Positions 1-6,714 of a stretch of DNA of 9,657 nt are shown one piece after another. The translations under genes and the position numbers were made by a program. The DNA is from Pseudobdellovibrionaceae bacterium (GTDB lineage: Bacteria; Bdellovibrionota; Bdellovibrionia; Bdellovibrionales; JAMPXM01). Within the stretch, counting starts at the first letter, position 1, and each line of letters opens with the position of its first letter. The stretch is taken from contig CAJYOV010000216.1 of assembly GCA_913776405.1 (NCBI GenBank), positions 1-9,657 on the forward strand, written 5' to 3'. The notes below the pieces were generated by a model. That model was not told the origin of the DNA and made no database searches. It was given only the letters and a program-made list of their open reading frames with translations.

Positions 1-794
1 GACTTAATGACGCCATCGAGAACTTTCATCATCGGTGATGTGAAATCGCCTGGCGTAAATATCGAACAGAAGTTAGCGCCAGCCGGCAATGAGCTGCACG
101 TATTTGAAAGATTCGAGAGAGCTGTGCCGGCGATGGTGCTGCCTGATGCCGCTAGAGCTGAGACCGCAAGATTCATGCTGACGCCGACACTTCGAGCGTC
201 AGCATCAGGCAGTTGCGTTGTGTTACATGAATCAAAACCAGTGTCTGCCACGCCGTCGTTGTCGATATCGGCATAGGTCCCAAGGACAGCTCCGATGCGT
301 GCGAAAGAGACGATTGCCAAGAACACGTTTTCATCAGGCGTTAGCGAGGTGAACGTGTTCGTCGGCGCGAGTTTTCTCATCCAAGTTTCGGCTTCTGCGC
401 AGTCGGCGATACTTCCCGTCGTAGCGTTCCGAAACTGGCTTGTCAAAATAACGAAGAGGCGGCCACCTGGATTGTCAGTGATCGCAGTTGCCAATTTTAA
501 AAAGTCGAGCCCGCATCGACCTGCGTACACACTGGCGAAAGTGGTGATGACTTCGCGGCGCTCTTGGTAGGCGGGCGTAAGCGCAGTGAGCTTTTCAATT
601 GCGAGATCGTAATTTTTCTGGTCGAGGGCGCGTTTGGCATCGAAGAAGTAGGCGTCGTTCGTGTTCTTGGTCGAGGCTTCTTCAAAGGCATTCTTGCAAG
701 CGCTCGATGAAAGTACGAACGCGGCTAAAAAAGCTGCCGTTAGCAGGTGCGAATAGGAGCGAAATGTCGACTTCAGTCCAGCTCGAGATCTCAT
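1..794 (-). CDS. TPR-like lipoprotein, N-terminal part (runs off left edge)
   Basis: The minus strand is open from an ATG at 794-792 to the window edge, giving 264 codons without a stop. The start is preceded by GAGAG with five bases of spacing. Residues 1-33 form a lipoprotein signal: basic N-terminus, hydrophobic stretch around 17-29 and lipobox SSAC with C33 as the lipidated cysteine. Residues about 48-72 (FFDAKRALDQKNYDLAIEKL) read as a TPR-type helix pair, of the kind that binds other proteins. Residues 176-188 contain DIDNDGVADTGFD, a DxDxDG motif like calcium-binding loops of thrombospondin-3 or dockerin repeats. Later cysteines (94, 132, 190, 233, 243) could form disulfides in the envelope. 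From about 205 the chain becomes Ala/Ser rich. It is divergent from the large lipoprotein at 916. Coding and export are well supported; the function is unknown, and a role in an envelope assembly is only inferred. Confidence 0.85.
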   Translation of the reverse strand, partial: MRSRAGLKSTFRSYSHLLTAAFLAAFVLSSSACKNAFEEASTKNTNDAYFFDAKRALDQKNYDLAIEKLTALTPAYQERREVITTFASVYAGRCGLDFLKLATAITDNPGGRLFVILTSQFRNATTGSIADCAEAETWMRKLAPTNTFTSLTPDENVFLAIVSFARIGAVLGTYADIDNDGVADTGFDSCNTTQLPDADARSVGVSMNLAVSALAASGSTIAGTALSNLSNTCSSLPAGANFCSIFTPGDFTSPMMKVLDGVIK

Positions 795-915
795 CGTTGC
801 TCTCAGATTAACGGTCCGAGGCAAGCGTCACAAGCCAAGCGTTTGACGGTCCTGAAAGCCGCTCTGCAACTCAATATTAACGAAGTTTGCCTCGGAAAAA
901 GCCGATAGATCTCAC
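795..915. promoter_or_regulatory. Divergent intergenic region between two lipoprotein genes
   Basis: These 121 bases separate the start codons of two lipoprotein genes pointing away from each other, so promoters for both should lie here or just inside the coding starts. By eye there is a TTGACG at 843-848 on the plus strand, but the nearest AT-rich box (TATTAA, 875-880) is too far away for a standard 16-18 base spacer. The AT-rich stretch at 871-880 could serve either strand. No convincing promoter can be assigned. The plus-strand gene has no clear Shine-Dalgarno, whereas the minus-strand gene has GAGAG at 804-800. Confidence 0.45.
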
Positions 916-3900
916 ATGAATGGGAAATGGATAGCCCTTCTGTTCTGGATCTTCTTCGCAGTGATCCAGACCGGTTGCGAACAAGGTGAGATCGATGAAG
1001 ATCAAGTGACGCCGCCGTCAACGACGCCGGTGCTCGCGATCGCTCCGTTTTCCGTGTTAGAAAACTCGACAAACTCGTTTCTGTTTACGCTCTCGCGGCC
1101 TTCACCGCAGCCGGTGACATTCAACTGGGGCATCTCTGCAATTAGCGTTTCACCGAGTTCGCGTTTTTCTGCGCTTTCAGGTTCCGTGACAATTCCGGCC
1201 GGAGCGACGGCGTACCCTGTCGTCATCCCTCTCGTAAACGATTCGATTTATCAACAGAACCAAGATTTCAAACTGACTCTAACGAATGTCTCGACGTCGA
1301 TCGAGCTGCCGGCGAATCAAATTCAATTCACTCTCGTTGACGACGAAGCACCGCCCACGATCCGGTTTGCAACAGCGAGCCAGTCCGTAGCTGAAGCGTC
1401 TGGTTCCGCGAGCGTCGTGCTTGAGCTTTCACATCCGTCCATTTTCACGACGACTGTCGGCTACACATTGAGCGGCACAGCGACTCAAGGCGCGGATTAT
1501 TCTGTGACGCCAACTAGCTCCGTCACGTTCGCGCCTGGAGAGACGAGTAAGACTCTCATTGTCGCTCTTCAAAACGATGCGATTAGCGAACCCGATGAAA
1601 CAGTGGAGTTCGGTCTCGGTCTGATTCTGATGGGTCAAGCGATCAAGAGTACAACTCAAGGCTCTCATACCTTAACGATTGCAAACGATGACTTTGCGCC
1701 AACCGTGACTCAAATCAATTCGACCAAGCCGAACGGCTATTATGGTTCAGGCAGTGTGCCTATCACTGTGCAGTTCTCTCAAGCGGTAACGGTTACCGGT
1801 ACACCGACGCTAACTCTTGAAACGGGTTTGACAGATCGAATTGCGAACTACGTGAGCGGAAGCGGAACGACAAACCTTGTTTTCAATTACGCGATTCAAC
1901 CCGGCGATACATCGGCAGATCTTGATGTCGTTTCAACAACTGCACTGGCGCTAGCTGGTGGCTCAATCAAAAGTGTTGCTGATTCTCTGGATGCGGACCT
2001 AGCTTTGCCGAGCCCCGGCTCCGCGAACTCGCTCGGCGCAAACAAAGACATTGCGATCGATACGGTTGTCCCGGTTGTGACTCAAGTCAGTTCATCGTCA
2101 ATGAATGGCTCGTACTCAATCAACGCCACACTCTCAGTTACAGTTATGTTTTCAAAAACGATCACAGTCGTTTCGGGTGCACCGCGACTCGCCCTCGAAA
2201 CAGGCGTCACTGATCGTTTCGCCCCTTATGCTTCAGGTTCTGGAACGAGCTCGCTGACCTTCACATACACCGTGCAAGCCGGTGACACATCCGATGACCT
2301 CGACTACGTTTCTGCATCGGCACTTGAACTCAATGGAGCAACGCTTCGAGATCGCGCATCGAACGCGCCGAATCTGACGCTTGCAGATCCCGGCACGAGC
2401 GGATCACTCTCATGGGTTAAGAATCTTCTCATCGATACAACGCCTGCAACGGTTGTTGCTGTTGGCTCATCTGTCGCGAGTGGAAGTTACACAGTAGGCG
2501 CAGTCATTCCAGTTGAAGTCGTTTTTTCAGAAAGCGTCTTTGTCAGCGGAACTCCGCGCCTGACGCTTGAAACCGGAAGCGTCGATCGCGCTGTCGACTA
2601 TGTCAGCGGGTCAGGTTCAAACAAGCTTGTTTTCAACTATACGGTCCAGGCGGGCGATTCGGCTGCCCCGCTCGATGTAAAATCAAATTCAAGTTTGATC
2701 CTGAATTCCGGAAGTATTTTGGACCGAGCCGCAAACGCAAGCGTATTAACCCTGCCTTCGCCGGGCGCCAGCGGTTCGCTTGCGGATTCAAAAACGATTC
2801 TGATCGACACGAATGGCCCTAGTGTCTCGTCGCTTGCCTCGTCGTCGGCGAACGGCGCCTACCGCGTCGGTGCAGTCCTTCCGATTCAGGTTTTCTTCAC
2901 TGAACCGGTGATCGTGGTAGGAACCACGCAACTCACACTTGAGACTGGTCTTACCGATCGCATCGTGAACTACACTTCCGGCTCTGGCACATCAACGCTG
3001 ACATTTAACTACACCGTACAAGCCGGCGACACGTCTTCGGATCTCGATGTCGTCACAACGTCGTCGCTTGCGCTTAACTCTGGCTCGATTAAAGATGCCG
3101 CGGGAAATTCTTCGGCGCTCACGCTGCCTGCTCCGGGCGCACCGAACTCACTTTCATCCAACAAGAATATCGTGATCGATACGACGGCTCCATCGCTCGT
3201 GGGCGTAAGCTCACCTCTTGCCAACGGGGCTTATAAAGCGGGAACAGATGTTCCGGTGACCGTGCAGTTCTCTGAAGCCGTGTATTTAACCGGGACGCCT
3301 CAGCTTGTTTTAAAAACGTCTCCAAGTTCAACGACAACTGTGAGTTACACGGGTGGCTCTGGCACACCGACACTCGAGTTCACTTACACCGTACAAGCGG
3401 GCGATACATCCTTCGACCTCGATTACGAATTATCGACATCATTCTCATTGAATGGTGGCAGTCTTGCGGATCTTGCTGGCAACACAGCACCGACCGAGCT
3501 GCCGAGCCCGGGTACAGCAGGCTCTCTCGGTGCAAACAAAAATATCGTGATCGATACGTCCGCGCCGACTGTTTTGAATGTCACATCGTCGAAGGCCAAT
3601 GGCGGCTACAAAGCGGGGACTTTGATACCGATTCAGATTGTTTTCTCTGAAGCGGTCGTAGTGACGGGCACTCCGAAGTTAGTCTTGGAGACGGGCACAA
3701 CGGATCGGTCGGCGACGTACGCCTCAGGTTCAGGAACCTCGACTCTCACGTTTAACTACACCGTTCAGCCCGGGGATAGCGCTAGCGACTTAGACTACAA
3801 AAGCACAACGTCATTGCAAACGGCCGGTGGATCGATAGCCGATCCTGCGTTAAACGCGGCTGTTCTTACACTTGCGTCTCCAGGAACTGCGGGCTCTCTC

Positions 3901-6201
3901 GGTGCAAATAAGGCTCTCGTGATCGACACCGAGATTCCGGTCGTGACCTCGGTCACGTCGTTGAAAGCTGATGGCTACTATCGAGCGGGCGAGACAGTTT
4001 CAATTCTCGTAAACTTCTCAAAGCCTGTTTTTGTTTCGGGCACGCCGCTCTTGACGCTTGAGACAGGCGGAACGGATCGAGATATTTCTTACGCTTCTGG
4101 AACAGGAACGACGCAGCTTTCATTTACATACACGGTTCAATCTGCAGATACCTCGAGCGACCTAGACTACACGTCGACATCTGCACTGATGCTAAACGGC
4201 GGATCCATCGAAGATGCCGTAACGAACCCAGCGACACTGACTCTGCCGTCGCCGGGTGCGGCGGGCTCTTTGTCGCAAGGGAAATCTCTCGTTATCGATA
4301 CGACCGTGCCGACTGCGCCGACCTCAATGGATGACGGCACTTGGTCTCTTGCAATTTCAACGACACCGACACTTTCATGGTCTGCGGCATCCGACTTAAC
4401 GAGTGGGATAGATCATTACGAACTTGCCGTTGGGACATCGAGTGGTTCGACGAATACGTTGCCATGGACAAATGCGGGCCCGGTGACATCGAAAGTACAA
4501 GCTGGTTTGTCTCTGACTGAAGGCACTCTCTACTTCGTCAGTGTTCGCGCTGTGGATCGCGCTGGAAATATTTCCGCTATCACCTCGGGCGACGGCTTCC
4601 GAGCGGACGTCACTGCGCCAACGACACCTTCAACCCTAGATGACGGGCTCACCTCCGCTTCGCTCACGCAATCGCCGGCTCTTGCCTGGTCGGCTTCAAC
4701 CGATGCGCTCTCAGGAATCAGTCGTTATGAAGTCGCGATTGGCAGCAGCTCCGGAGCGACCGACGTCCTAAATTGGACGAACGTGGGTGCTGTGACAACC
4801 AACACACTCACGGGATTGACATTGGTTGAAGGGTCGACCTACTTCGCAAGCGTTCGTGTTTACGATCGAGCTGGCAACGTGAGTGCCGCGCGCCCAGGCG
4901 ACGGGTGGGTCATCGGATGGTTGCAGCAAGCGTATCTAAAAGCGTCGAATCAAACTTCAGGCAACGCGCTTGGCTCGAGTGTCGCGATCTCGGGCGACAC
5001 GATGGTTGTCGGTGCACCTCTTAAGGACTCATCGCAAGGTTCTGTTTACGTTTATGTTCGATCCGGCAGCTCGTGGACGCAGCAAGCGGTGATAAAGTCA
5101 GCCAACGCACAAAATGGGGATCTGTTCGGCAACTCGGTCGCAATCTCAGGCGACACCCTTGTCATCGGATCGCCTGGTGATAGCTGTAACAACTCGAGCG
5201 TTTCGACATCGACTTCGTGTTTATTCGCATGGACAAACGGCAGTGGCGCAGCCCACGTGTACATTCGCAGCGGCACGACTTGGTCGTTACAGGCGTACAT
5301 GAAGGCAAGTAACAGAGACTCAAACGACGATTTTGGCCGTGCCGTCGCGATCTCGGGCAACACGATCGTCATCGGTGCGCCTCAAGAGTCGAGCAACGCG
5401 ACAGGCGTTAGCACGTCTGATAGCTCCAACAATTCTTCGAGCCAAGCGGGCGCAGCCTACGTCTTCACTCGTTCGGGAAACACTTGGACTCAGTCCACCT
5501 ACCTGAAGCAAGCCTTTGTCAGAGCAGGCGTGAAGTTTGGTTCGAGCGTTGCGATCAATCTCGACACGATAGTCGTCGGCGCACCGGTCGATCAAAGCTC
5601 AGGCGCAGCGTATGTCTTTAAACGTGTCACGGCCTGGTCACAGGAAGCCTATTTAAAAGCAAGCCCGGTCGTCTCTGGAATGCAGTTCGGCGCAAGCGTC
5701 TCTGTAGACGGCGATGTCGCAATTGTCGGCGCACCAAATGAAACGACAAACACAGGATCTGCGTTTGTTTTTGCGCGCTCCGGTTCGACGTGGTCGCAAC
5801 AAACCGCTCTTCGTGCACTAAATGCGACCACCGGTTATTTGTTCGGTACGAGCGTCTCCATCAACGGCGACCTCGTTTTAGTCGGCTCACCTGGGGAGGC
5901 CGCTCTCGAAACAAACGTGATTCAAGGTAACGATGTCAGTTACAGCACATCAGCTCCGTCATCTGGCGCAGCGTACCTTTACCGGAAGAATGGCAACTCA
6001 TGGCCGCAGCTCGCCTATCTTAAAGCGCCCAACGCTCAGGCCAATGATAATTTCGGGGTAGCGGTCTCGATCTCGAATTCATCGCTTGGCGTAGGCGCAA
6101 CCGGCGAAGATTCAAACCAAAAAACCGTGACGAATGGTCAAACCGCATCAAGCGACAATAGCGCAGCCGATTCCGGCGCTGTTTATCTGTTCAATCGTTA
6201 G
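916..6201 (+). CDS. Giant modular surface lipoprotein: Calx-beta, Ig-like repeats, FN3-like, FG-GAP propeller
   Basis: A 1761-residue protein with a lipoprotein signal: hydrophobic residues about 4-18, then IQTGC with C21 as the lipidation site. The Gln at the -3 position is not canonical. Domains in order are two Calx-beta-like domains (about 39-144 and 147-259, each ending in a DD-rich strand), seven Ig-like repeats (260-1129), two fibronectin-III-like domains (1130-1232 and 1233-1334, each with a DRAGN motif) and seven FG-GAP-type units (1335-1761). Calx-beta, Ig and FN3 arrays are typical extracellular stalks, and FG-GAP propellers are binding heads as in integrin alpha chains. The inferred role is a lipid-anchored adhesin or matrix-binding protein, with the ligand unknown. 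Apart from C21 I see only two cysteines (1424 and 1435). Acidic, Ser/Thr/Gly-rich composition fits surface exposure. The ATG start lacks a strong Shine-Dalgarno but gives a correct signal peptide. A coupled pair of genes follows 42 bases downstream. Confidence 0.93.
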   Translation: MNGKWIALLFWIFFAVIQTGCEQGEIDEDQVTPPSTTPVLAIAPFSVLENSTNSFLFTLSRPSPQPVTFNWGISAISVSPSSRFSALSGSVTIPAGATAYPVVIPLVNDSIYQQNQDFKLTLTNVSTSIELPANQIQFTLVDDEAPPTIRFATASQSVAEASGSASVVLELSHPSIFTTTVGYTLSGTATQGADYSVTPTSSVTFAPGETSKTLIVALQNDAISEPDETVEFGLGLILMGQAIKSTTQGSHTLTIANDDFAPTVTQINSTKPNGYYGSGSVPITVQFSQAVTVTGTPTLTLETGLTDRIANYVSGSGTTNLVFNYAIQPGDTSADLDVVSTTALALAGGSIKSVADSLDADLALPSPGSANSLGANKDIAIDTVVPVVTQVSSSSMNGSYSINATLSVTVMFSKTITVVSGAPRLALETGVTDRFAPYASGSGTSSLTFTYTVQAGDTSDDLDYVSASALELNGATLRDRASNAPNLTLADPGTSGSLSWVKNLLIDTTPATVVAVGSSVASGSYTVGAVIPVEVVFSESVFVSGTPRLTLETGSVDRAVDYVSGSGSNKLVFNYTVQAGDSAAPLDVKSNSSLILNSGSILDRAANASVLTLPSPGASGSLADSKTILIDTNGPSVSSLASSSANGAYRVGAVLPIQVFFTEPVIVVGTTQLTLETGLTDRIVNYTSGSGTSTLTFNYTVQAGDTSSDLDVVTTSSLALNSGSIKDAAGNSSALTLPAPGAPNSLSSNKNIVIDTTAPSLVGVSSPLANGAYKAGTDVPVTVQFSEAVYLTGTPQLVLKTSPSSTTTVSYTGGSGTPTLEFTYTVQAGDTSFDLDYELSTSFSLNGGSLADLAGNTAPTELPSPGTAGSLGANKNIVIDTSAPTVLNVTSSKANGGYKAGTLIPIQIVFSEAVVVTGTPKLVLETGTTDRSATYASGSGTSTLTFNYTVQPGDSASDLDYKSTTSLQTAGGSIADPALNAAVLTLASPGTAGSLGANKALVIDTEIPVVTSVTSLKADGYYRAGETVSILVNFSKPVFVSGTPLLTLETGGTDRDISYASGTGTTQLSFTYTVQSADTSSDLDYTSTSALMLNGGSIEDAVTNPATLTLPSPGAAGSLSQGKSLVIDTTVPTAPTSMDDGTWSLAISTTPTLSWSAASDLTSGIDHYELAVGTSSGSTNTLPWTNAGPVTSKVQAGLSLTEGTLYFVSVRAVDRAGNISAITSGDGFRADVTAPTTPSTLDDGLTSASLTQSPALAWSASTDALSGISRYEVAIGSSSGATDVLNWTNVGAVTTNTLTGLTLVEGSTYFASVRVYDRAGNVSAARPGDGWVIGWLQQAYLKASNQTSGNALGSSVAISGDTMVVGAPLKDSSQGSVYVYVRSGSSWTQQAVIKSANAQNGDLFGNSVAISGDTLVIGSPGDSCNNSSVSTSTSCLFAWTNGSGAAHVYIRSGTTWSLQAYMKASNRDSNDDFGRAVAISGNTIVIGAPQESSNATGVSTSDSSNNSSSQAGAAYVFTRSGNTWTQSTYLKQAFVRAGVKFGSSVAINLDTIVVGAPVDQSSGAAYVFKRVTAWSQEAYLKASPVVSGMQFGASVSVDGDVAIVGAPNETTNTGSAFVFARSGSTWSQQTALRALNATTGYLFGTSVSINGDLVLVGSPGEAALETNVIQGNDVSYSTSAPSSGAAYLYRKNGNSWPQLAYLKAPNAQANDNFGVAVSISNSSLGVGATGEDSNQKTVTNGQTASSDNSAADSGAVYLFNR
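1036..1692 (+). other. Two Calx-beta-like domains of the large lipoprotein
   Basis: Residues about 39-144 and 147-259. The second is clearest: a hallmark VAEASGSASVVLELS segment, then GTATQGADY, then a VTFAPGETSKTLIVAL strand and an acidic 'ISEPDETVEF' turn before a closing TIANDD. This is the usual order of motifs in Calx-beta domains, where the acidic turns bind calcium. The first copy is more diverged but keeps the VLENS start, 'VTIPAGA' and the closing VDDE. They lie right after the lipid anchor, so they would form the membrane-proximal stalk. Calcium binding is inferred from the family. Confidence 0.75.
1693..4302 (+). repeat. Seven tandem Ig-like protein repeats of 124-125 residues
   Basis: Seven head-to-tail coding repeats start at 1693, 2065, 2440, 2812, 3184, 3559 and 3931. 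Each is 124 residues except the second and fifth (125). Each runs from 'P.V..V.S..ANG.Y' through 'I.V.FSE.V.V.GTP.L.LETG..DR', 'Y.SGSGT..L.F.YTVQAGD', 'LDY.S..AL.LNGGSI.D', 'LTLPSPG..GSLG.NK' and closes with 'IVIDT'. This pattern matches bacterial Ig-like repeats found in large secreted adhesins. The DNA copies have drifted, apart from short identical blocks between neighbouring copies (for example 3166-3183 with 3541-3558), so the array is old and maintained at protein level. It probably forms a long rigid stalk. Confidence 0.9.
4303..4917 (+). repeat. Two fibronectin-III-like repeats
   Basis: Residues 1130-1232 and 1233-1334 are two copies of about 102-103 residues. Both have an APT...DDG start, a 'P.L.WSAS.D..SGI..YE.A.G' strand pair, a W-T-N motif and 'L.EG..YF.SVR..DRAGN.S'. 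That combination is the usual bacterial form of a fibronectin type III or related Ig-like fold. They join the Ig stalk to the propeller head. Assignment to FN3 rather than another beta-sandwich is by motif order only. Confidence 0.75.
4918..6198 (+). repeat. Seven FG-GAP-type units forming a C-terminal beta-propeller
   Basis: Units begin at a tryptophan codon at 4918, 5074, 5281, 5485, 5635, 5791 and 6001. Each carries 'W.QQAYLKA.N', then 'FG.SVAISGDT.VVGAP', then 'SGAAYVF.RSG', the pattern of FG-GAP_2-type repeats. Units 1, 4 and 5 are compact (50-52 residues). Units 2, 3, 6 and 7 (66-70 residues) have Ser/Asn-rich inserted loops after the GAP or GSP motif. Seven units match the integrin alpha head, which is a seven-bladed propeller. 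The protein ends at 'AVYLFNR' without the final W strand, while the first unit begins with that strand, so ring closure by the N-terminal strand is expected. The DxDxDG calcium loops of integrins are not seen here. Confidence 0.88.
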
Positions 6202-6243
6202 TTCCAACTTTATTGAAGCGTTCGGTTCGTGCACCATAAGTGA

Positions 6244-6714
6244 GTGTTTAACTTCAACGCCTTTTTAAATCTCATTCGCGTTTTGTTTCCGCGATGGTCA
6301 TTCTTCGATCAAGTCGAAACAGTCGTGATCGTTGAAGCGAAACCTCAGGGCGGTCAGGCGTGGGTCTCGCTCAGCTCGGAGAGCAAACCGGCAGTCGGGG
6401 CGCTTCTTTACAACGCAGAAACAAACTTGAGTCACGCGTACGAGAATATCCTTCGCGAATTCTTGCGCGACCTCCAACCGCACTTAACGGGCGAAGCCTC
6501 GTTAGCCCAAGACGACTTGGACCGCATGATCTCCTTCCGGCAAGTGACGGAGTGGACGAGACAAAGGTTCGAAGCATTTGAAGTGAGCTCCGGCCGATCC
6601 GGTTTTCTGTTTCAATTTCGTCTGAAGTCGTCTGAAGGCGAGATTTTCTTTGTCTCGCACGAAATCCATTCACAGACGCCAAGGGTCTCAGATTCTCTGG
6701 GAGATGCGCGGTGA
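6244..6714 (+). CDS. Unrecognised 156-residue protein, coupled to HTTM gene
   Basis: A 156-codon gene with a GTG start right after an in-frame TGA (6241-6243), so the frame cannot extend further upstream. No strong Shine-Dalgarno is present; a TTG at 6283 is an alternative start. The product has no cysteine, signal peptide or membrane span. The N-terminus is hydrophobic/aromatic (LNLIRVLFPRWSFFDQVE), followed by beta-rich segments (VVIVEAK, GQAWVSL) and a charged helical region at about 62-112. The C-terminal part alternates like beta strands (FLFQFRLKSS, EIFFVSHEI). I do not recognise the family. Its TGA overlaps the GTG of the next gene by four bases, so the two are almost certainly co-translated and functionally linked. 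Lacking any CxxC, it is not the DCC1-type thiol protein sometimes found near HTTM proteins. It may be transcribed with the large lipoprotein gene 42 bases upstream. Confidence 0.75.
   Translation: MFNFNAFLNLIRVLFPRWSFFDQVETVVIVEAKPQGGQAWVSLSSESKPAVGALLYNAETNLSHAYENILREFLRDLQPHLTGEASLAQDDLDRMISFRQVTEWTRQRFEAFEVSSGRSGFLFQFRLKSSEGEIFFVSHEIHSQTPRVSDSLGDAR

Noticed and set aside
7..811. Several plus-strand open frames of 70-91 codons.
   Set aside because: The opposite strand is open throughout with a proper lipoprotein signal and natural composition; the plus-strand products look like antisense shadows.
843..880. A sigma-70 promoter using TTGACG at 843 and TATTAA at 875.
   Set aside because: The spacer would be 26 bases, far outside the normal range.
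5052..5595. Long open frames on the minus strand inside the propeller region.
   Set aside because: They mirror the repeated codon pattern of the plus-strand FG-GAP units, have low-complexity Arg/Ala-rich products and no ribosome binding sites.
4918..6198. Calcium-binding DxDxDG loops expected of integrin FG-GAP blades.
   Set aside because: None of the seven units shows the motif; they resemble the non-calcium FG-GAP_2 form.
6202..6243. A possible terminator after the large lipoprotein gene.
   Set aside because: The 42 bases hold no GC-rich stem followed by a T-run, so read-through into the next gene is more likely.
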